Shown: one piece after another, positions 33,701 through 44,620 of the stretch
Layout: each line of letters starts with the position of its first letter
Numbering within the stretch: position 1 is the stretch's first letter
Translations under genes and position numbers: made by a program
Notes under the pieces: generated by a model
The model's input: only the letters and a program-made list of their open reading frames with translations
The model's database searches: none
Told to the model about the DNA's origin: nothing
Assembly (NCBI GenBank): GCA_014607495.2
Contig: CP053168.1
Coordinates: 992,001-1,056,000, forward strand
Direction of reading: 5' to 3'
DNA length: 64,000 bases
From: Carposina sasakii
Lineage: Eukaryota; Arthropoda; Insecta; Lepidoptera; Carposinidae

Positions 33701-36700
33701 CCATTCTTGTAACTCCACACATCCATCTCAACATTCTCATCTCACTTACATGCAGTCGATTTTCATCCTTCTTCTTTACGGCCCAGCATTCAGATCCATA
33801 CAAGAACGTTAAAATTATTAGAAAAGAGATGGTAAAATTCGTCATCCGAGTAATTGACCCGGTGGCTTAGTGGTTATAGCGGCTGGCACGGTTTGCAGTG
33901 GTCGTGGGTTCGATTCCCACTCGGGTGAAGAATTTTTTCCATTTTCTTTATTAATATTTTTTTTAAACTATTATCGTTTTTCAACTGCCAAGATTCTAAA
34001 AATGTTATACCTAACAGATACTTCTTTACAACCTCTTATATAAAAATCTCACCAAAACTCGAAGAAAACGTCACAAAAATCATAGCTTGATTGGATCTTT
34101 ATATAGGTTGTTTCTCTGATGTTTAACAAAGTCAAACCAGTAGGTTTCTTACCATAACGAAGAAGATGATGACCAGAGACCTGAAGATCTCGCTGACTGT
34201 ACGCGAGGAACGAGGGTCTTGTCTCAAAGCTTCTATGTGGAAACGACCCTGAAAGATGAAAAAGTAAGTACATTGTATACATAGACGGTATTTTTTTATT
34301 CTTATATTATTTAGGGACTTAAAACTACTTTAATGCCAGCCCCATCGTGCCCTTAACAAGTTGACTCAGCTCTCATCTGTTCTTAATACTAATTGTTAAG
34401 TAATTGTTAATTGGTAAGTAATGTGTTGGGTTTTAGAGGTTCATAATAATTAGTGGTTTACTAATTTACTAATTTCTATAATCCTGAGGATGCCACGGTT
34501 GTTGACGAAACATATGTAGATTATTTATCTAGTTTTTGATTTCGGAATAGTGCAATGTATCGTCTTGCATGCTAGGTGCTCGGGTCTGGTTTCTCATGGC
34601 GATTGTAGTTAGTGCAAGTGCCTGTTGTCGCAATTATGAGTTATCAGATCCGAGGCTCAGTGGAGGGTGTAGGGCCCGGTGGTGGGCGCACCCATAGTGA
34701 ATGTTCTTAATACTGTCTAATACAAACATATAAACTAACTTAGCCGTATCTGTGGTTGGAAACGCCAAAATAGTCTGGAATATACCTAAATCTAAAGCAA
34801 TGTACTTAACGAGGTTTTGCAAGTGCGATCTACCTGGTTCGTTCCGGACACGGTACTGTTCTCGAAATTGGATTGCGAGAACTGCTTATCACAAAGGATC
34901 TCTCCACAGACACGTTTAGCATAGCCGGATCAGATCAGATTAGTGACAAGTTGCAAGCTTATCGCCTCAGATAATGCCCGAGTTCCTTAGTCGACTATTA
35001 CGACATGCATGGAAGGAGATCTATTACGACATGCACGGAAGGAGATGCAGCTGATGTATTCTAGTGACGCCCCGCATTAGCACTAAGGATCTAATTAATA
35101 ATAACTATCATCATCATCACCATCATCAGCCTATTGCAGTCCACTGCTGGACGTAGGCCTCCCCCGGGGCACGCCACAAGACTGCCATGGGGGTATTTGC
35201 CCATAGTCATCACGCTGGGCAGGCGGGTTGGTGACCGCAGTTTGTATTTCGGACTATGTTGTCAACACGGGAGGCGCTGCTGCCCACCTCCACAAGGAAA
35301 CCCTTAATCGCCTCGTACGATACCCACGGGCAGACATGGGGTGGTACGAATTCTACTCTGCCAGCACCACGCGGCAAAAATAACTATACATACCTACGCA
35401 ATATGGTGCATACCAACCTGAACATAAAAGATGTCATGCTGGATAAACCCAAAGAGCCCTGTACTCAGCAGCGCCAGAGCCAAGGTCTGCAGGATGACCG
35501 CCTTGTTGCTCTTCAGCCGTTTCAGGGTAGCAAGGAATCCTAACAAAATGTACAAAATAGTCAAGATTGGTTATTTACTTCCTTTCTTTACATCTTATTT
35601 GCTTCAATAAAATGTAATACAATGAACTACAGCAACAACGCACAAAACAAAAGACATACTTCCTAAAAGGTACTTCCTAGAATGAATATAGAAGTTACAC
35701 AGAGAAATTGATGGTAAGTATAATAATATTTTTTATATTTTTTCCCATTTCTTGGGGATATCCCAAACTTTTCCCATAAACCATATTCAAAAGATAACAA
35801 ACCCAGGTTTACGGAACTACTAGCGTAGTAGACATTAGTAGGGCAGACAAGATTGCGTGGAGTCGGGGTAAACTGAGTCGATTTAAGTCCCTGTTTTTTT
35901 TATTAATCCTAATTTTTGTTTTAAATAATGTTCACTCGCCGCTACCATTGGCTGGTGGCGCGCTTCTCCCCCCGCGCCACGACCCGCGCTCCGCTTCTAT
36001 CCTGCGGGTGCGCCTGTCGCCTTTTTCATTATATTAAGATTTCCAAAACTAAAAAAATGATTCCCTAATATTTATTTATAGTATTCGTTTTAATATTTAC
36101 AGTTGCTCGTAAATCAGAGCCAGTGTTTTTTTTAGATGGAAGCCTACAATAGCCATCAATATATAATTTGTTATCCCACTGATAATATTAGTCGCTATGT
36201 CATTATTTTTAGTACCCCACCTAGAATTTCAATCGCCCTATGTAAAATAATTACTTCTACTTATTTAGTTTTTTATAATACCTTGGAATTTGCAGGTTAT
36301 CCAATATAATTAAAGCCAAATTATTTAAAAATTGCCCAGTTATTTTTGTAGATGCCACTATGTAATACCCCATTAATTTTTCATTCGATAATAAATAAGC
36401 TTTTCTTATGTATAATACAGGATGTAACAGAAATGGTATGTTAAGCGAAAAGCTATGTACTAAATAGTCCACTAAAAGGGACCTGCAAATTTTCCGATTA
36501 AAAATGACATGTTTATTTATCCAGATAGCATGGGGAATTCCTTAAAAAATTTAGGAATGTTTATACAATCTTGAAAAATAAACATGTTATTTCGAGTCTC
36601 AAATTTTGGAAGTAGGTTCTCTACAGGGTGACTTTTGGTCGTCAACGCTCCCGAAAAGTACGGAACCTCCTTATTATCACGATCATTTTTCTCCATGGAA

Positions 36701-39700
36701 ACATACCTGGGAAGTGGCTGGTTTCCAAAATATTAGGGTCCAAAGTTGAGTAAATAGACTGCGTTTTTCTGCATAAATGCAAATTGACGCGTGTAGCGAG
36801 ATTTTTTGACTAGAAATTATTAATATCTTTCTATGAAAAAAACTAGCATAAACACTGGCTACTATAAATTTCGCCCGATCAAAAAAAATCAAAAAAATTT
36901 ACGTCATTTCCCAGCATTTTTTGGCATAAACTTACTTTATTTGATGTATAGAGTACGTACCCTTCGTTAAAGGTGGAAACGAAAAAACACCTGTATAGTG
37001 GGCTATTCACATAGCTTTTCGCTTAACATACCCCATTTGTTACATCCTGTATATGTATATGTACTAATTTGAACATATTTCCTTACCATCATCATCCACA
37101 TCCTTAACCTCTTTATATTCTCTCATCTTCCTGGGGAACAGAGTGAACAGCACGGAGAACATTAGCGTTATCAAGGCCAGGGACAGCTGGGCGTGCCACC
37201 ACGTGTCTCCGAGGGAGCCTGGCTTCAGCCACTTGGGGCCGCTCAGGCCGAGGGACATGCGGATTGAGATTAAGATACCTGAAAGAATGATCGTTTCTTT
37301 AACCACTACTTCATATATCTGAGAAGTATTAAATATATTATAGTTTAAAATACAGGGTAAGTATGCCAAAATGAGAATGTTAAGTAACAAGCTACAAAAA
37401 TAGCTGCAAAAATTTTTTAAGAAATTTTTCATACTATCTGAAAAACTAAACATGTGATTTTGAGTCTCTATTTTTTATAGGATTTCTATTATCATATTAT
37501 CATAGCATTTCATTTATCTTACCCCTTATGTTACACCCGGTATAAATTAATACTCTGTAAATAGAATATAAAGCAAATCTAGCATTTATACCTACATGAT
37601 TCAACAAAGTTGCTCTCTTTGAATGATGTACTATGCTAATAGAGGATACTCGTAAAATAATAATCCAAGAATTGAAGGTCCAACTATATGAGTGTCTCTG
37701 AAAAGCGCCTAACATTAATCATTACGACTGTATTCATTTATCTAGGAGCTAAGATTTAGATCAAAGAACCAATAAAATCCGGTAAATCCATGAAGAAGGT
37801 ATAAAAGAGGAGGTGGGACTATGAACTGAGTCGTGTGGCAATCGTGAAGCCATGACGTTATGATAGGGGCGGAGCTTCAGCGCCAGTGTAACCAAAGTTG
37901 GTGTAACGCAGTAGCTGTAACCACACGCTTGTGCTCCGAAATGTAAGAGTATTAAAATTACAAAGACACTAGCGCTTTTATCAAGGAACTTTTTTTTACT
38001 AAAACGTAGTATAATATTGCCATCTAGTGATGAGTAATTGCACTAGTACAACAATCTTGAACCATATTGATAATCGTCTCATACTTCACCCCCGCTCCGT
38101 GGCATACTATTTTTATATGAAAATATACTTAGCCACTACTCCTCTTTTATTTATACTCCATGGGTAAATCCTATCTGTTCTTCATTCTTACCATAAAAAT
38201 AAGGTCCATTCTGCGGCTGATGATCATCCAAGTACGTGATACCGTGGGCCCAGACCATCATCCTCGTGAGCGCACACAGCAGCACCGTGAGGATCAGGAA
38301 CACCGTCCTCGGGGTCTTGAGGGGGTCGTATATATCGTTGTATGTCGTTATTACTTCGCCTCCGCAAAGTTCTGTAAGAAAATGTTGACATACGAGTACA
38401 ATATGTGTATATAAATGAAATTGTATTAGGCGTAACAATTCGTTTCTCGTGGCGATTGTAGGTAGTGCAAGTGCTTGTTTTCGCAGTTATGAGTTATCAG
38501 ATCCGAGGGTCAGTGGAGGGTGTAGGGCCCGGTGGTGGGCGCACCCATAGTGAACATGTGTATATGTATATACACATGGCTGTGTTCCCTAAATGGGGTA
38601 GCTAGAGTCACAGGATCTTGTATGAGATCCCACAGCCATTTTCAGCATAGCAGGGACAATTCACTTGTCGAGCAACAGACGTCGCGGTTGTTTGTGAACT
38701 CGGTCGGTTGGTAACGCGTTCGTTGGGCAACTGACAGCGAGCTCACAGGGCCCGCTTCCTGCGACGAAGAAAGGAGCGGGCAATTCAAATAGGGAGATAC
38801 AGAAATTATAGTTTTAACATAGAGGATCAGTGATAAGTTGCTGGCATTGCCTGAGAGAATGTCCGAATTTCTTTATCGATACTCACGACATGCACGGTAA
38901 GAAGAGAAAAGATGAGAAAGAGACGCAGCTGATGTATTCTAGTTTAGTTGAATACGTGCTACGTAATATTTTTCAGTGTCACTCTCACGAGTAATGCGAA
39001 TCTAATGGGGTATCTCAAGCTTAAATTACGCTCTAGTCGCGCCATAGAAAATACAAAACATAACCTTTTTTCTAGCGCAGTCGGGTAAAATCCTTCTCAC
39101 TTACCAACATTTGGTGCATCAGCAAAGGCAAATGGAAACGCCAGCACCAGCAAGCCGGAACCAGCTGTAGTCGCCAGCCAGCCAGCCAGGGAAAACTGGC
39201 GGCGTCTGCGGCCGTACCACGCCGCTACGGTGCCCACGACGATGTCGGTGCAGCCTGACCCGATCTGCACCCAGTCTGGGATCAGGGAAATGCTCTTTCT
39301 ACGTTATTTATTAGATTTATATCGTCCTCTCAAGGCCAATGGCGTTAAAAATGCAATTTAACTAGTATGTGGAGTAGGGACACCTGACTCTACGTTGCTT
39401 TTTATGTTAGGTAGGATAAAATTGCTTAGAACTACCTGGCTGTTTTGACGTGGAGGTAAAAAAATAAATGTTCAACTCTTGGCTCATTTTGTAAGAGGTA
39501 TATAATGAATAAGTATCTAGAACACTTATCATTTAATTGTTGCAATTAATGGTCTCGCTCACAATTAGTCACAATACATTTTCAAATTAGTTGAGTCTTG
39601 TTTTATTGTTTGTTCTAAGATTGATGGCCATTGTTAATTAAGCCTATTAATTCGAGTGCTTATAAACAAGAAGACATGTTGCATTAAACAAATATAGAAG

Positions 39701-42700
39701 TCACAATATCCAGATTTTATAGCTATTGTTACGTATACTAGAGATGGGTCCGGGGTGTTAGTAGGTTCTGCTTTCGTCACTTCAGAGGGTTGAGTGAGTT
39801 TTCACTTTCATTCATAAAAAGACGTGATGACGTCTAAACCGCTATTGATGGGAAATATTTCAATAACTTCAAAATAAAACTTTGAGAACTTCATTGACAA
39901 TCGTAAAAATGAAACATTGTCTGATTCTTGACCTCTACTAATTCTAGACTCAGTCTTCGATCAATTGGTTATCACAAGTATCATTTTATTTCAAATTAAA
40001 GATGCATAGCCAGTGCCTCTACCTTCTATAACAGCGGGTATATAGCCTGTGCCGGCATCCCTACGCAGCAGCAGATAGGCGTTGCTCTCCATCAGCACCA
40101 CGATGAGGAGGGTGCCCTGGAGGAAGAGGTCGAAGCGCTCCACCGTCAGGACATACGTGCGGAGGAAGTACCATGCCTTGTGGAATACTGAAAAGAAATG
40201 TTATATTCAAGTATTTATTGTTAATCGAGCGGCTGCTTATGACTTCTGCTGCTTAAACGTCTAAAATATCTTTAGCCTTCCCGTGATTCCAGGCAATTCT
40301 TTTTATAGAGGTGCCTTAGTTCTGTCTGATATACAGATGACACTACTTAACTGAAGCTACTGAGGTTTATTTAAATTCAATTACAAAAACTTAGGATGGT
40401 GCTTAATTAAACACATCATTATACTTATACATATACTGTGTATAGAGTGGATGGAAGGGTTGGAAGACCTCGCCGGACCTTGACTGATCAAATTGGTGAA
40501 ATTCTAAAGAAAGGTCAGGTCAAGAGTACCCTAAACCGACGAGCGTGCATGAAGAATATCATGAAAGTAGATGAAGTGAAAGAGGTGTGTCAGGATCGTA
40601 GCAAATGAAGATCCGTGATCTCTGCCTACCCCTCCGGGAAAGAGGCGTGATTTTTATGTATGTATGTATGTTTTGTATATACTGTGTGGGTGTTATTACA
40701 AAACTGCGTGTAAAGTTAAACGCAATATAAACATCGCTTAAAATGACATTTGACAGCAATCGTATTCAAATTCAAATTTAAAATCATTTATTCGATATGA
40801 AAGCATTAACAACTTGTTTGTCGATGGTCTTTTTATGTTACTTTCTATGTTCGCACCCCAAAATGAAACCGCTACCAAACAAAAAAGGAGGTGAATTTAA
40901 ACAACCCAAAAAAATAAATCGCAAAGCTTTTGCTTTGGCAACGGTCACCACCCCAAGGTGCGATTTGTTACGGTCTGTCAGGCATAAGTTGGCGATTCGG
41001 GGCTTAATAGCCAGCAACGTTGAGCTAATAAAAGTTGAGGTCGCCTAAAGACGAAATCCAGGAGAGCTGCTAGACAGTTCTCCTTTATGGCAAAACCAAG
41101 ATTAGGTCTGACACACCGCATTATTTTACTATTACTGTTATACTATTTCAGTGGTGTCATTGCTTGGAAGAAGAAATAGCAATAAACCTCCCAGCGACAC
41201 AGTCATAACTAAGTAATCTTACTTTGGCTTAGATATCAGATAATCATAGTAACACTTAACTCACTTATACCTATATATGTTACAGGGATGGTTACAGGTA
41301 ACTAATAGGGTGCCTATAGACTTCGTTCGCGTAAGTTACGCAATGTAGCCTATGTCCTTCTCCCCTACTAAGCAAAATTTCTAGAAGGGTGGCTCAGTAA
41401 ATACTAGTAAAGCGTGAGTAACGAACTAACAAACTTACTTTGGCATTTATAATAAAAGTTGGGATGATTTCACATGTAATTCACGTGTCAGTGAATTTAC
41501 TATCATTTACAATTTGACGTCATAATGAGCATGAACACATCTATGATAACCATATCTCCTGACATCATTTTATCCATAGTATTTATGTAGTGAAATGAAT
41601 AGTAACCGTGGTTATTTATTACACAATATCGTATCTATACCTACCTAGATCTACGTTGATTTTAGAGACTCGGTTAATGAGAAATTTTAAAGTCCACGCG
41701 GACGAAGTCGCGTACAACACCTTTGGATTATAACACGCAACTCCACGAACTTTGCTTTTTAACTTTGGATTGTTTTATCCTGTGCTGTTCTAATAACTTA
41801 TCTATCAACCTCAGTAGGTGTTTTCCCTTGGTTTTATTATACTTTAGTTGGTACGTAATTTTCTATTATTAATCTAATTTGTGATCATATCAATCCACCA
41901 GCTTGTGATCATATCACGATACCTTTTGATTTGAAACATAATACGATATTATTAATTAATTAATACGTATCAATGAAATCTACATACGCCTATTGCATGA
42001 AAAGAAAGACATTGGACTTACTACTGGAGCCTTAGATAAATGTTTTTCATTTTTTCTCGATCAAAAATGTTAAATTTATACGTTACTAAATCACTTACTA
42101 AATGAATTCTTTAGAACTCCAAAATTTTGGTGTAGAAGACCTTGAAGCCAACATGACATAACCAAGCGACATAATAACCTCGTATTCCCTACCTATGTGG
42201 AGTCAAGGCTGGCACAAGGCAAACTCTTGACCATTAATTATACACATACTATAAATATTTTTGATAAAAAAAAATTACTTGATCGGGCGACACTTGTAGT
42301 GTGCACTTGCAATGTTTATGCTAGTTTTTTCATAGTCAGATAGGTATTAATTATTTCTCGTGAAAAAATCTTACTACGCGCGTCTATGTGCATTTATGCA
42401 GAAAAACGCAGTCTGTTTACTCAACTTTGGACGTTAATATCTTGAGAACCAGACACTTCCTAGGTATGCTTCCATGGAAAAAAATGATCGAGATGATGAG
42501 GAGGTTCCATAGTTTTCGGGAACGTTGACGGACATTCGCTTCACTGTGACCTGTGACATAGACCAATAAAACCTGTCTGAAAATTTAGGTTAAAAGTTTG
42601 TTGAAAGTTTCTAATAATTACGGCTTGTGAAAAAATGTGTGCCAAGTTGCTTTACCTAATTTAATACAACTTACCACTTCCTTCATTTAATGAACTTCTG

Positions 42701-42786
42701 AATCTTTCAGCTGATTTCTGTCTTGTCGGCAATATTTCTATGTTATTTGGCGCATTAATTAATTCTAACTCACTTTCTATTGCCAT
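30613..42786 (-). CDS. Organic anion transporting polypeptide (OATP/SLCO family), complete, 12 coding exons
   Basis: OATPs are 12-helix plasma-membrane transporters for organic anions and steroid conjugates. Exons in transcript order: 42786-42675, 40187-40023, 39275-39105, 38371-38192, 37278-37087, 35539-35418, 34248-34153, 32918-32725, 32363-32250, 31861-31740, 31314-31174, 30794-30613. All twelve phases fit, giving about 596 aa, within the family's usual length. Diagnostic parts are the large extracellular loop with Kazal-like cysteines (CNSERYGYSPVCALDS, TTYFSPCQAGC), the FQNCSCGL motif after it, and MLRAVRVRDKATAVGLSLS before the last helices. It starts MAIESELELINAPNN with an acidic/basic cytoplasmic tail. 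The family signature around helix 6 (D-x-RWVGAWWxGFL) is replaced by GDTWWHAQLSLALI. It lies tail-to-tail with nab. Substrate cannot be told; it is not obviously a known named insect OATP. Confidence 0.9.
31174..31314 (-). CDS. OATP exon 11
   Basis: Encodes MVMLRAVRVRDKATAVGLSL and GFATHVLGHRFYMWIS, matching the conserved R-x-V-R-D-K region before the final helix. Donor C|GTAAGT. Confidence 0.92.
31740..31861 (-). CDS. OATP exon 10
   Basis: Encodes VFQNCSCGLQRMTRGSCTID, ACRTPFTFYVVLHTLVLATG: the last loop cysteines and helix 10. Acceptor GATTTCCCAG; donor G|GTGAGT. Confidence 0.92.
32250..32363 (-). CDS. OATP exon 9 (Kazal-like loop)
   Basis: Encodes CNSERYGYSPVCALDSSTTY and FSPCQAGCVEYENLNGFM with the regularly spaced cysteines of the OATP extracellular loop. 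Donor AT|GTGAGT. Confidence 0.93.
32490..32645 (-). mobile_element. RTE-like LINE 3' end in an OATP intron
   Basis: The minus strand has GTGGGGGTCTTTGGGAGAGA, the usual AATGTTTAGCAGTAGACTTC region and a degraded ATGATGAGGAGG tail. Confidence 0.6.
32725..32918 (-). CDS. OATP exon 8 (helix and start of extracellular loop)
   Basis: Encodes SDGVKANTASKVGAGVTFFV, a helix, then GNYEQPECSNSCT. The acceptor is ATTTTATTCCAG; a weaker TAAG 13 bp further in would break the frame. Donor AC|GTAAGT. Confidence 0.88.
33095..33282. mobile_element. PIF/Harbinger-like MITE
   Basis: Inverted ends GGCCGAAAACTGGATGTCTG and CAGACATCCAGTTTTCGGCC, with TTA duplicated at 33092-33094 and 33283-33285, the Harbinger target rule. 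It is very GC-rich (CG/GC runs) and is inserted into a copy of the GATCAGTGACAAGTTGC repeat, whose halves flank it. Confidence 0.82.
33380..33805 (-). mobile_element. RTE-type reverse transcriptase fragment
   Basis: A 5'-truncated open frame with LYGSECWAVKKKDENRLHVS, EMRMLRWMCGVTRMDKIRNE, RLFWYGHVKRRDE and GRGRPKKCWMDCVREDM, the RTE RT C-terminus, with no frameshift. Shorter pieces of the same element lie at 47085-47180 and 51176-51235. Confidence 0.88.
33843..33960 (+). repeat. tRNA-like repeat, copy 4
   Basis: Core 33856-33928 has a perfect T-arm (GTGGG-TTCGATT-CCCAC), A-box-like GTGGCTTAGTGGTTATAGC, an upstream CATCCGAGTAATTG and the tail GAATTTTTTCCATTTTCTTT. It sits directly next to the RTE fragment, hinting at a shared insertion history. 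Confidence 0.65.
34153..34248 (-). CDS. OATP exon 7
   Basis: A 96-bp exon with phase 0 at both ends. Encodes GRFHIEALRQDPRSSRTVSE followed by the start of a helix (IFRSLVIIFFVM). Confidence 0.85.
34420..34700 (+). mobile_element. Full-length copy of the GGAGGGTGTAGGGCCCGG family
   Basis: Order of words: TTTCTATAATCCTGAGGATG, GCCACGGTTGTTGACGAAAC, TCTAGTTTTTGATTTCGG, GCTAGGTGCTCGGGTCTGG, GGGTGTAGGGCCCGGTGG. No coding capacity. The 3' half alone builds the foldback at 10161. Confidence 0.7.
35105..35385 (-). mobile_element. GAT-tailed repeat, near full length
   Basis: From a (CATCAT)n stretch at 35109 (the GAT tail on the minus strand) through AGTCCACTGCTGGACGTAGG and ACGCTGGGCAGGCGGGTTGG to CTGCCAGCACCACGCGGC. 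The most complete copy of this family in the window. Confidence 0.7.
35418..35539 (-). CDS. OATP exon 6
   Basis: Encodes FLATLKRLKSNKAVILQTLA and LALLSTGLFGFIQHDIFYVQ, the long cytoplasmic loop end and helix 7. Acceptor TTTTGTTAG; donor CAG|GTTGGT. Confidence 0.88.
36418..37049. mobile_element. Palindromic MITE interrupted by another MITE
   Basis: Outer ends CAGGATGTAACAG and TTACATCCTG next to TA, TTAAGCGAAAAGCTATG arms. The unit is broken at 36623 by a 370-bp CAGGGTG-type element; removing that leaves GGTTCTCTATAGTGGGCTAT, the normal family sequence. Confidence 0.82.
36624..36993 (+). mobile_element. CAGGGTG MITE nested in a palindromic MITE
   Basis: Starts CAGGGTGACTTTTGGTCGTC, ends ACGAAAAAACACCTG, with TA on both sides from the target. 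Closely related to 6856-7241. Confidence 0.85.
37087..37278 (-). CDS. OATP exon 5 (degenerate signature)
   Basis: Encodes SIRMSLGLSGPKWLKPGSLG, DTWWHAQLSLALITLMFSVL and FPRKMREYKEVKDVDDDG. The Trp pair and leading Asp survive from the OATP signature; the RW, GAWW and GFL parts do not. Confidence 0.9.
37353..37540. mobile_element. Palindromic MITE remnant
   Basis: Ends CAGGGTAAGTATGCC and ATGTTACACCCGG next to TA; arms include ACATGTGATTTTGAGTCTC. Shorter and more diverged than the other copies. Confidence 0.6.
38192..38371 (-). CDS. OATP exon 4
   Basis: Encodes TPRTVFLILTVLLCALTRMM and GITYLDDHQPQNGPYFYG; GITYLDD-x-x-Y-G is a family hallmark. Acceptor TTTCTTACAG; donor G|GTAAGA. Confidence 0.92.
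38430..38555 (+). mobile_element. 3' part of the GGAGGGTGTAGGGCCCGG family
   Basis: Contains GTTATGAGTTATCAGATCCG and AGTGGAGGGTGTAGGGCCCG, lacking the CACGGTTGTTGG half. Located just upstream of OATP exon 4. Confidence 0.65.
39105..39275 (-). CDS. OATP exon 3 (helices 2-3)
   Basis: Encodes WVQIGSGCTDIVVGTVAAWY, GRRRRQF and a Gly/Ala/Leu-rich helix. The GRRRRQF loop corresponds to the G-x-R-x-HRP loop of other OATPs but lacks HRP. Donor G|GTAAGT. Confidence 0.88.
40023..40187 (-). CDS. OATP exon 2 (helix 1)
   Basis: Encodes FHKAWYFLRTYVLTVERFDL, then FLQGTLLIVVLMESNAYLLL. Acceptor TTTCTTTTCAG; donor G|GTAGAG. Confidence 0.85.
40432..40672 (+). mobile_element. Non-LTR retrotransposon 3' end with TGTA tail
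   Basis: Frame reads GRPRRTLTDQIGEILKKGQ, NRRACMKNIMKVDEVKEVC then a stop, followed by a GCCTACCCCTCCGGGAAAGA 3' UTR and (TGTA)n. Heavily 5'-truncated. Confidence 0.75.
42258..42540 (-). mobile_element. CAGGGTG MITE, partial
   Basis: Carries CATTTATGCAGAAAAACGCA, ACTCAACTTTGGAC and GTTTTCGGGAACGTTGACG in inverse order to 6856-7241. Both termini are eroded. Confidence 0.65.
42675..42786 (-). CDS. OATP exon 1 (start codon)
   Basis: ATG at 42786-42784, donor G|GTAAGT. Encodes 37 residues from MAIESELELINAPNNIEILP, a soluble N-terminal tail with no signal peptide, as in the family. Phase 1 end. Confidence 0.85.
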
Positions 42787-43454
42787 TTTTATTATATATA
42801 GATATATGTTGATTTTAATCAAACGCTTTTATATATCTCTTATATATGATCTCTTAATAATAAAAATATATATATTATATATAACTAACCCTAAATGACG
42901 TATTACAGGAACTACTTAGGTACACGGCACTCAAATGTTTTTGCTCACATTCATATTTGAACCTTTACATGATTTTAAATAAAGTTCACGTTCAAAATAA
43001 TTGTTTCCACTTTATTTGCAATATTTTACAATACGATTTGTTACATTATATAAGGAAAAACACTACTGCCGTATCTGATCCTCTAAGAAGGACTAATAGA
43101 CAATTTTATTATTATGAACACTCGAGTTAAAACAGTCGGAAACGTTTCCATCTACACCGTTCTGTCTAAAATGTAATGATCTAAGATGTGCGTTGTCGAA
43201 ATTGATGCTATTATATCTAGAACGTATGTTATTGTTACATGTGATAACCTGTAATAGGCTTCTTTGTTGCTATGAAATTTATTTCATTGTTTTATAAGCT
43301 CTGCTGTTGGTTGTCCACAGAGCTGTAATAAATAAATAAATAAATAACGGGTCAGGATCAGGCGCTAACAACTTATAATAAATAACTAAGTATTAAGAAT
43401 GACTCGAATAGTTTCCATTGAATTCGTTATGTACTAGTTGCATATATTTGTATC

Positions 43455-43592
43455 CGTAATCCTGTATTGATGCGAGGCTTCACTAGAATACATCAACTGC
43501 ATCTACTTCCGTGCATGTCGTAAGAGTCGACTGAGGAATTCGTGTTCTTTCAGGCGATGAGCTAGCAACTTGTCACTGATCAAATATAGCCG
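43455..43592 (-). repeat. Interspersed repeat, GATCAGTGACAAGTTGC family
   Basis: Runs from GCGAGGCTTCACTAGAATAC through CTTCCGTGCATGTCGTAAG to GCTAGCAACTTGTCACTGAT on the plus strand. One of the cleaner copies for deriving a consensus. Confidence 0.65.
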
Positions 43593-43723
43593 TATGTATT
43601 TGTGCCTGAAAGGGGCAAAACGCTCACCACACTCACACATTACACCAAATTTTACGTGGTGCACGTAGGATTGTGTCTAATTTCCAACTCATGCCCAAGC
43701 TTTTTCAAGTATTTACCATATCA

Positions 43724-43855
43724 GAGTCACCAACCCGCCTGCCCAGCGTGGTGACTATGGGCAAATACCCCCCATGGCAGTCTTGTGGCGTGCCCTGGGG
43801 GAGGCCTACGTCCAGCAGTGGACTGCAATAGGCTGATGATGATGATCATATCAGA
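43724..43855 (+). mobile_element. GAT-tailed repeat, plus copy
   Basis: CACCAACCCGCCTGCCCAGC, CATGGCAGTCTTGTGGCGTG and GACTGCAATAGGCTGATG plus (GAT)n. Truncated at its 5' side. Confidence 0.7.
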
Positions 43856-44279
43856 GTCAGGTTTAGCGTCGTGTTGTAGTGTATTTTAAAGTTTTCTCGG
43901 TGTTTCACCTTATTTACTGATTAGTTAAACAAAACTATAAATGAAATCATAAATAACTTTGTAAACAAAGAATAGTTTATGAATTTATGACCATCTATGT
44001 TAAACAGTTGACATAAATTATTATTATGTACATAAGGCTATAGATTTCTAGTGGACCTGTAATATTATAGTGGCCATGGAGGAACTTTTCACATGTCAGC
44101 TACATTATTTATTTATTATCAAGAAGTATAGTACTGCATTAGTCTATGCCCTGCAAAACTGTTTCAACAGTTTGTCTGCAGGAGTGGAGTCTCTTTTTAA
44201 CATATTATATAAGTACATAATTATTTACTTTGCAACGTTACCTTCCTTAGTGAGTCCCTATGGTAAGGTATTCAGTAAG

Positions 44280-44620
44280 TACCTTAACTATGGATGTGCC
44301 TACCACCGGGCCCTACACCCTCCACTGACCCTCGGATCTGATAACTCATAACTGCTTTATAGTTTCATAATAATTTGATGTTTACTAATTTCTATAATCC
44401 AGATGAGGATGCCACGGTTGTTGGCGAAACATATGTAGATTATTATTAATCTAGTTTTTGATTTCGGAAATACATAGTGTGATGTATTATCTTGCATGCT
44501 AGGTGCTCGGGTCTGGTTTCGCAGTTATGAGTTGTCAGATCCGAGGGTCAGTGGAGGGTGTAGGGCCCGGTGGTGGGCACACCAAATAGCGAATGTTTGA
44601 ACTTCCGAATTGTAACGCCT
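44280..44620. mobile_element. Head-to-head pair of the GGAGGGTGTAGGGCCCGG family
   Basis: A minus-strand piece (44290-44350) is followed by a plus-strand copy (44373-44620) with the CACGGTTGTTGGCGAAACAT half. The inverted arrangement resembles an early stage of the compact foldback at 10161. Confidence 0.65.

Noticed and set aside
33421..33870. 149-codon plus-strand frame
   Set aside because: Antisense of the RTE reverse transcriptase fragment.
37797..38159. TATAAAAG at ~37801 as a promoter
   Set aside because: It sits at the end of a weak inverted repeat (AGGTATAAAAGAGGAG with CTCCTCTTTTATTTATAC) within an OATP intron, so it is more likely a MITE terminus.
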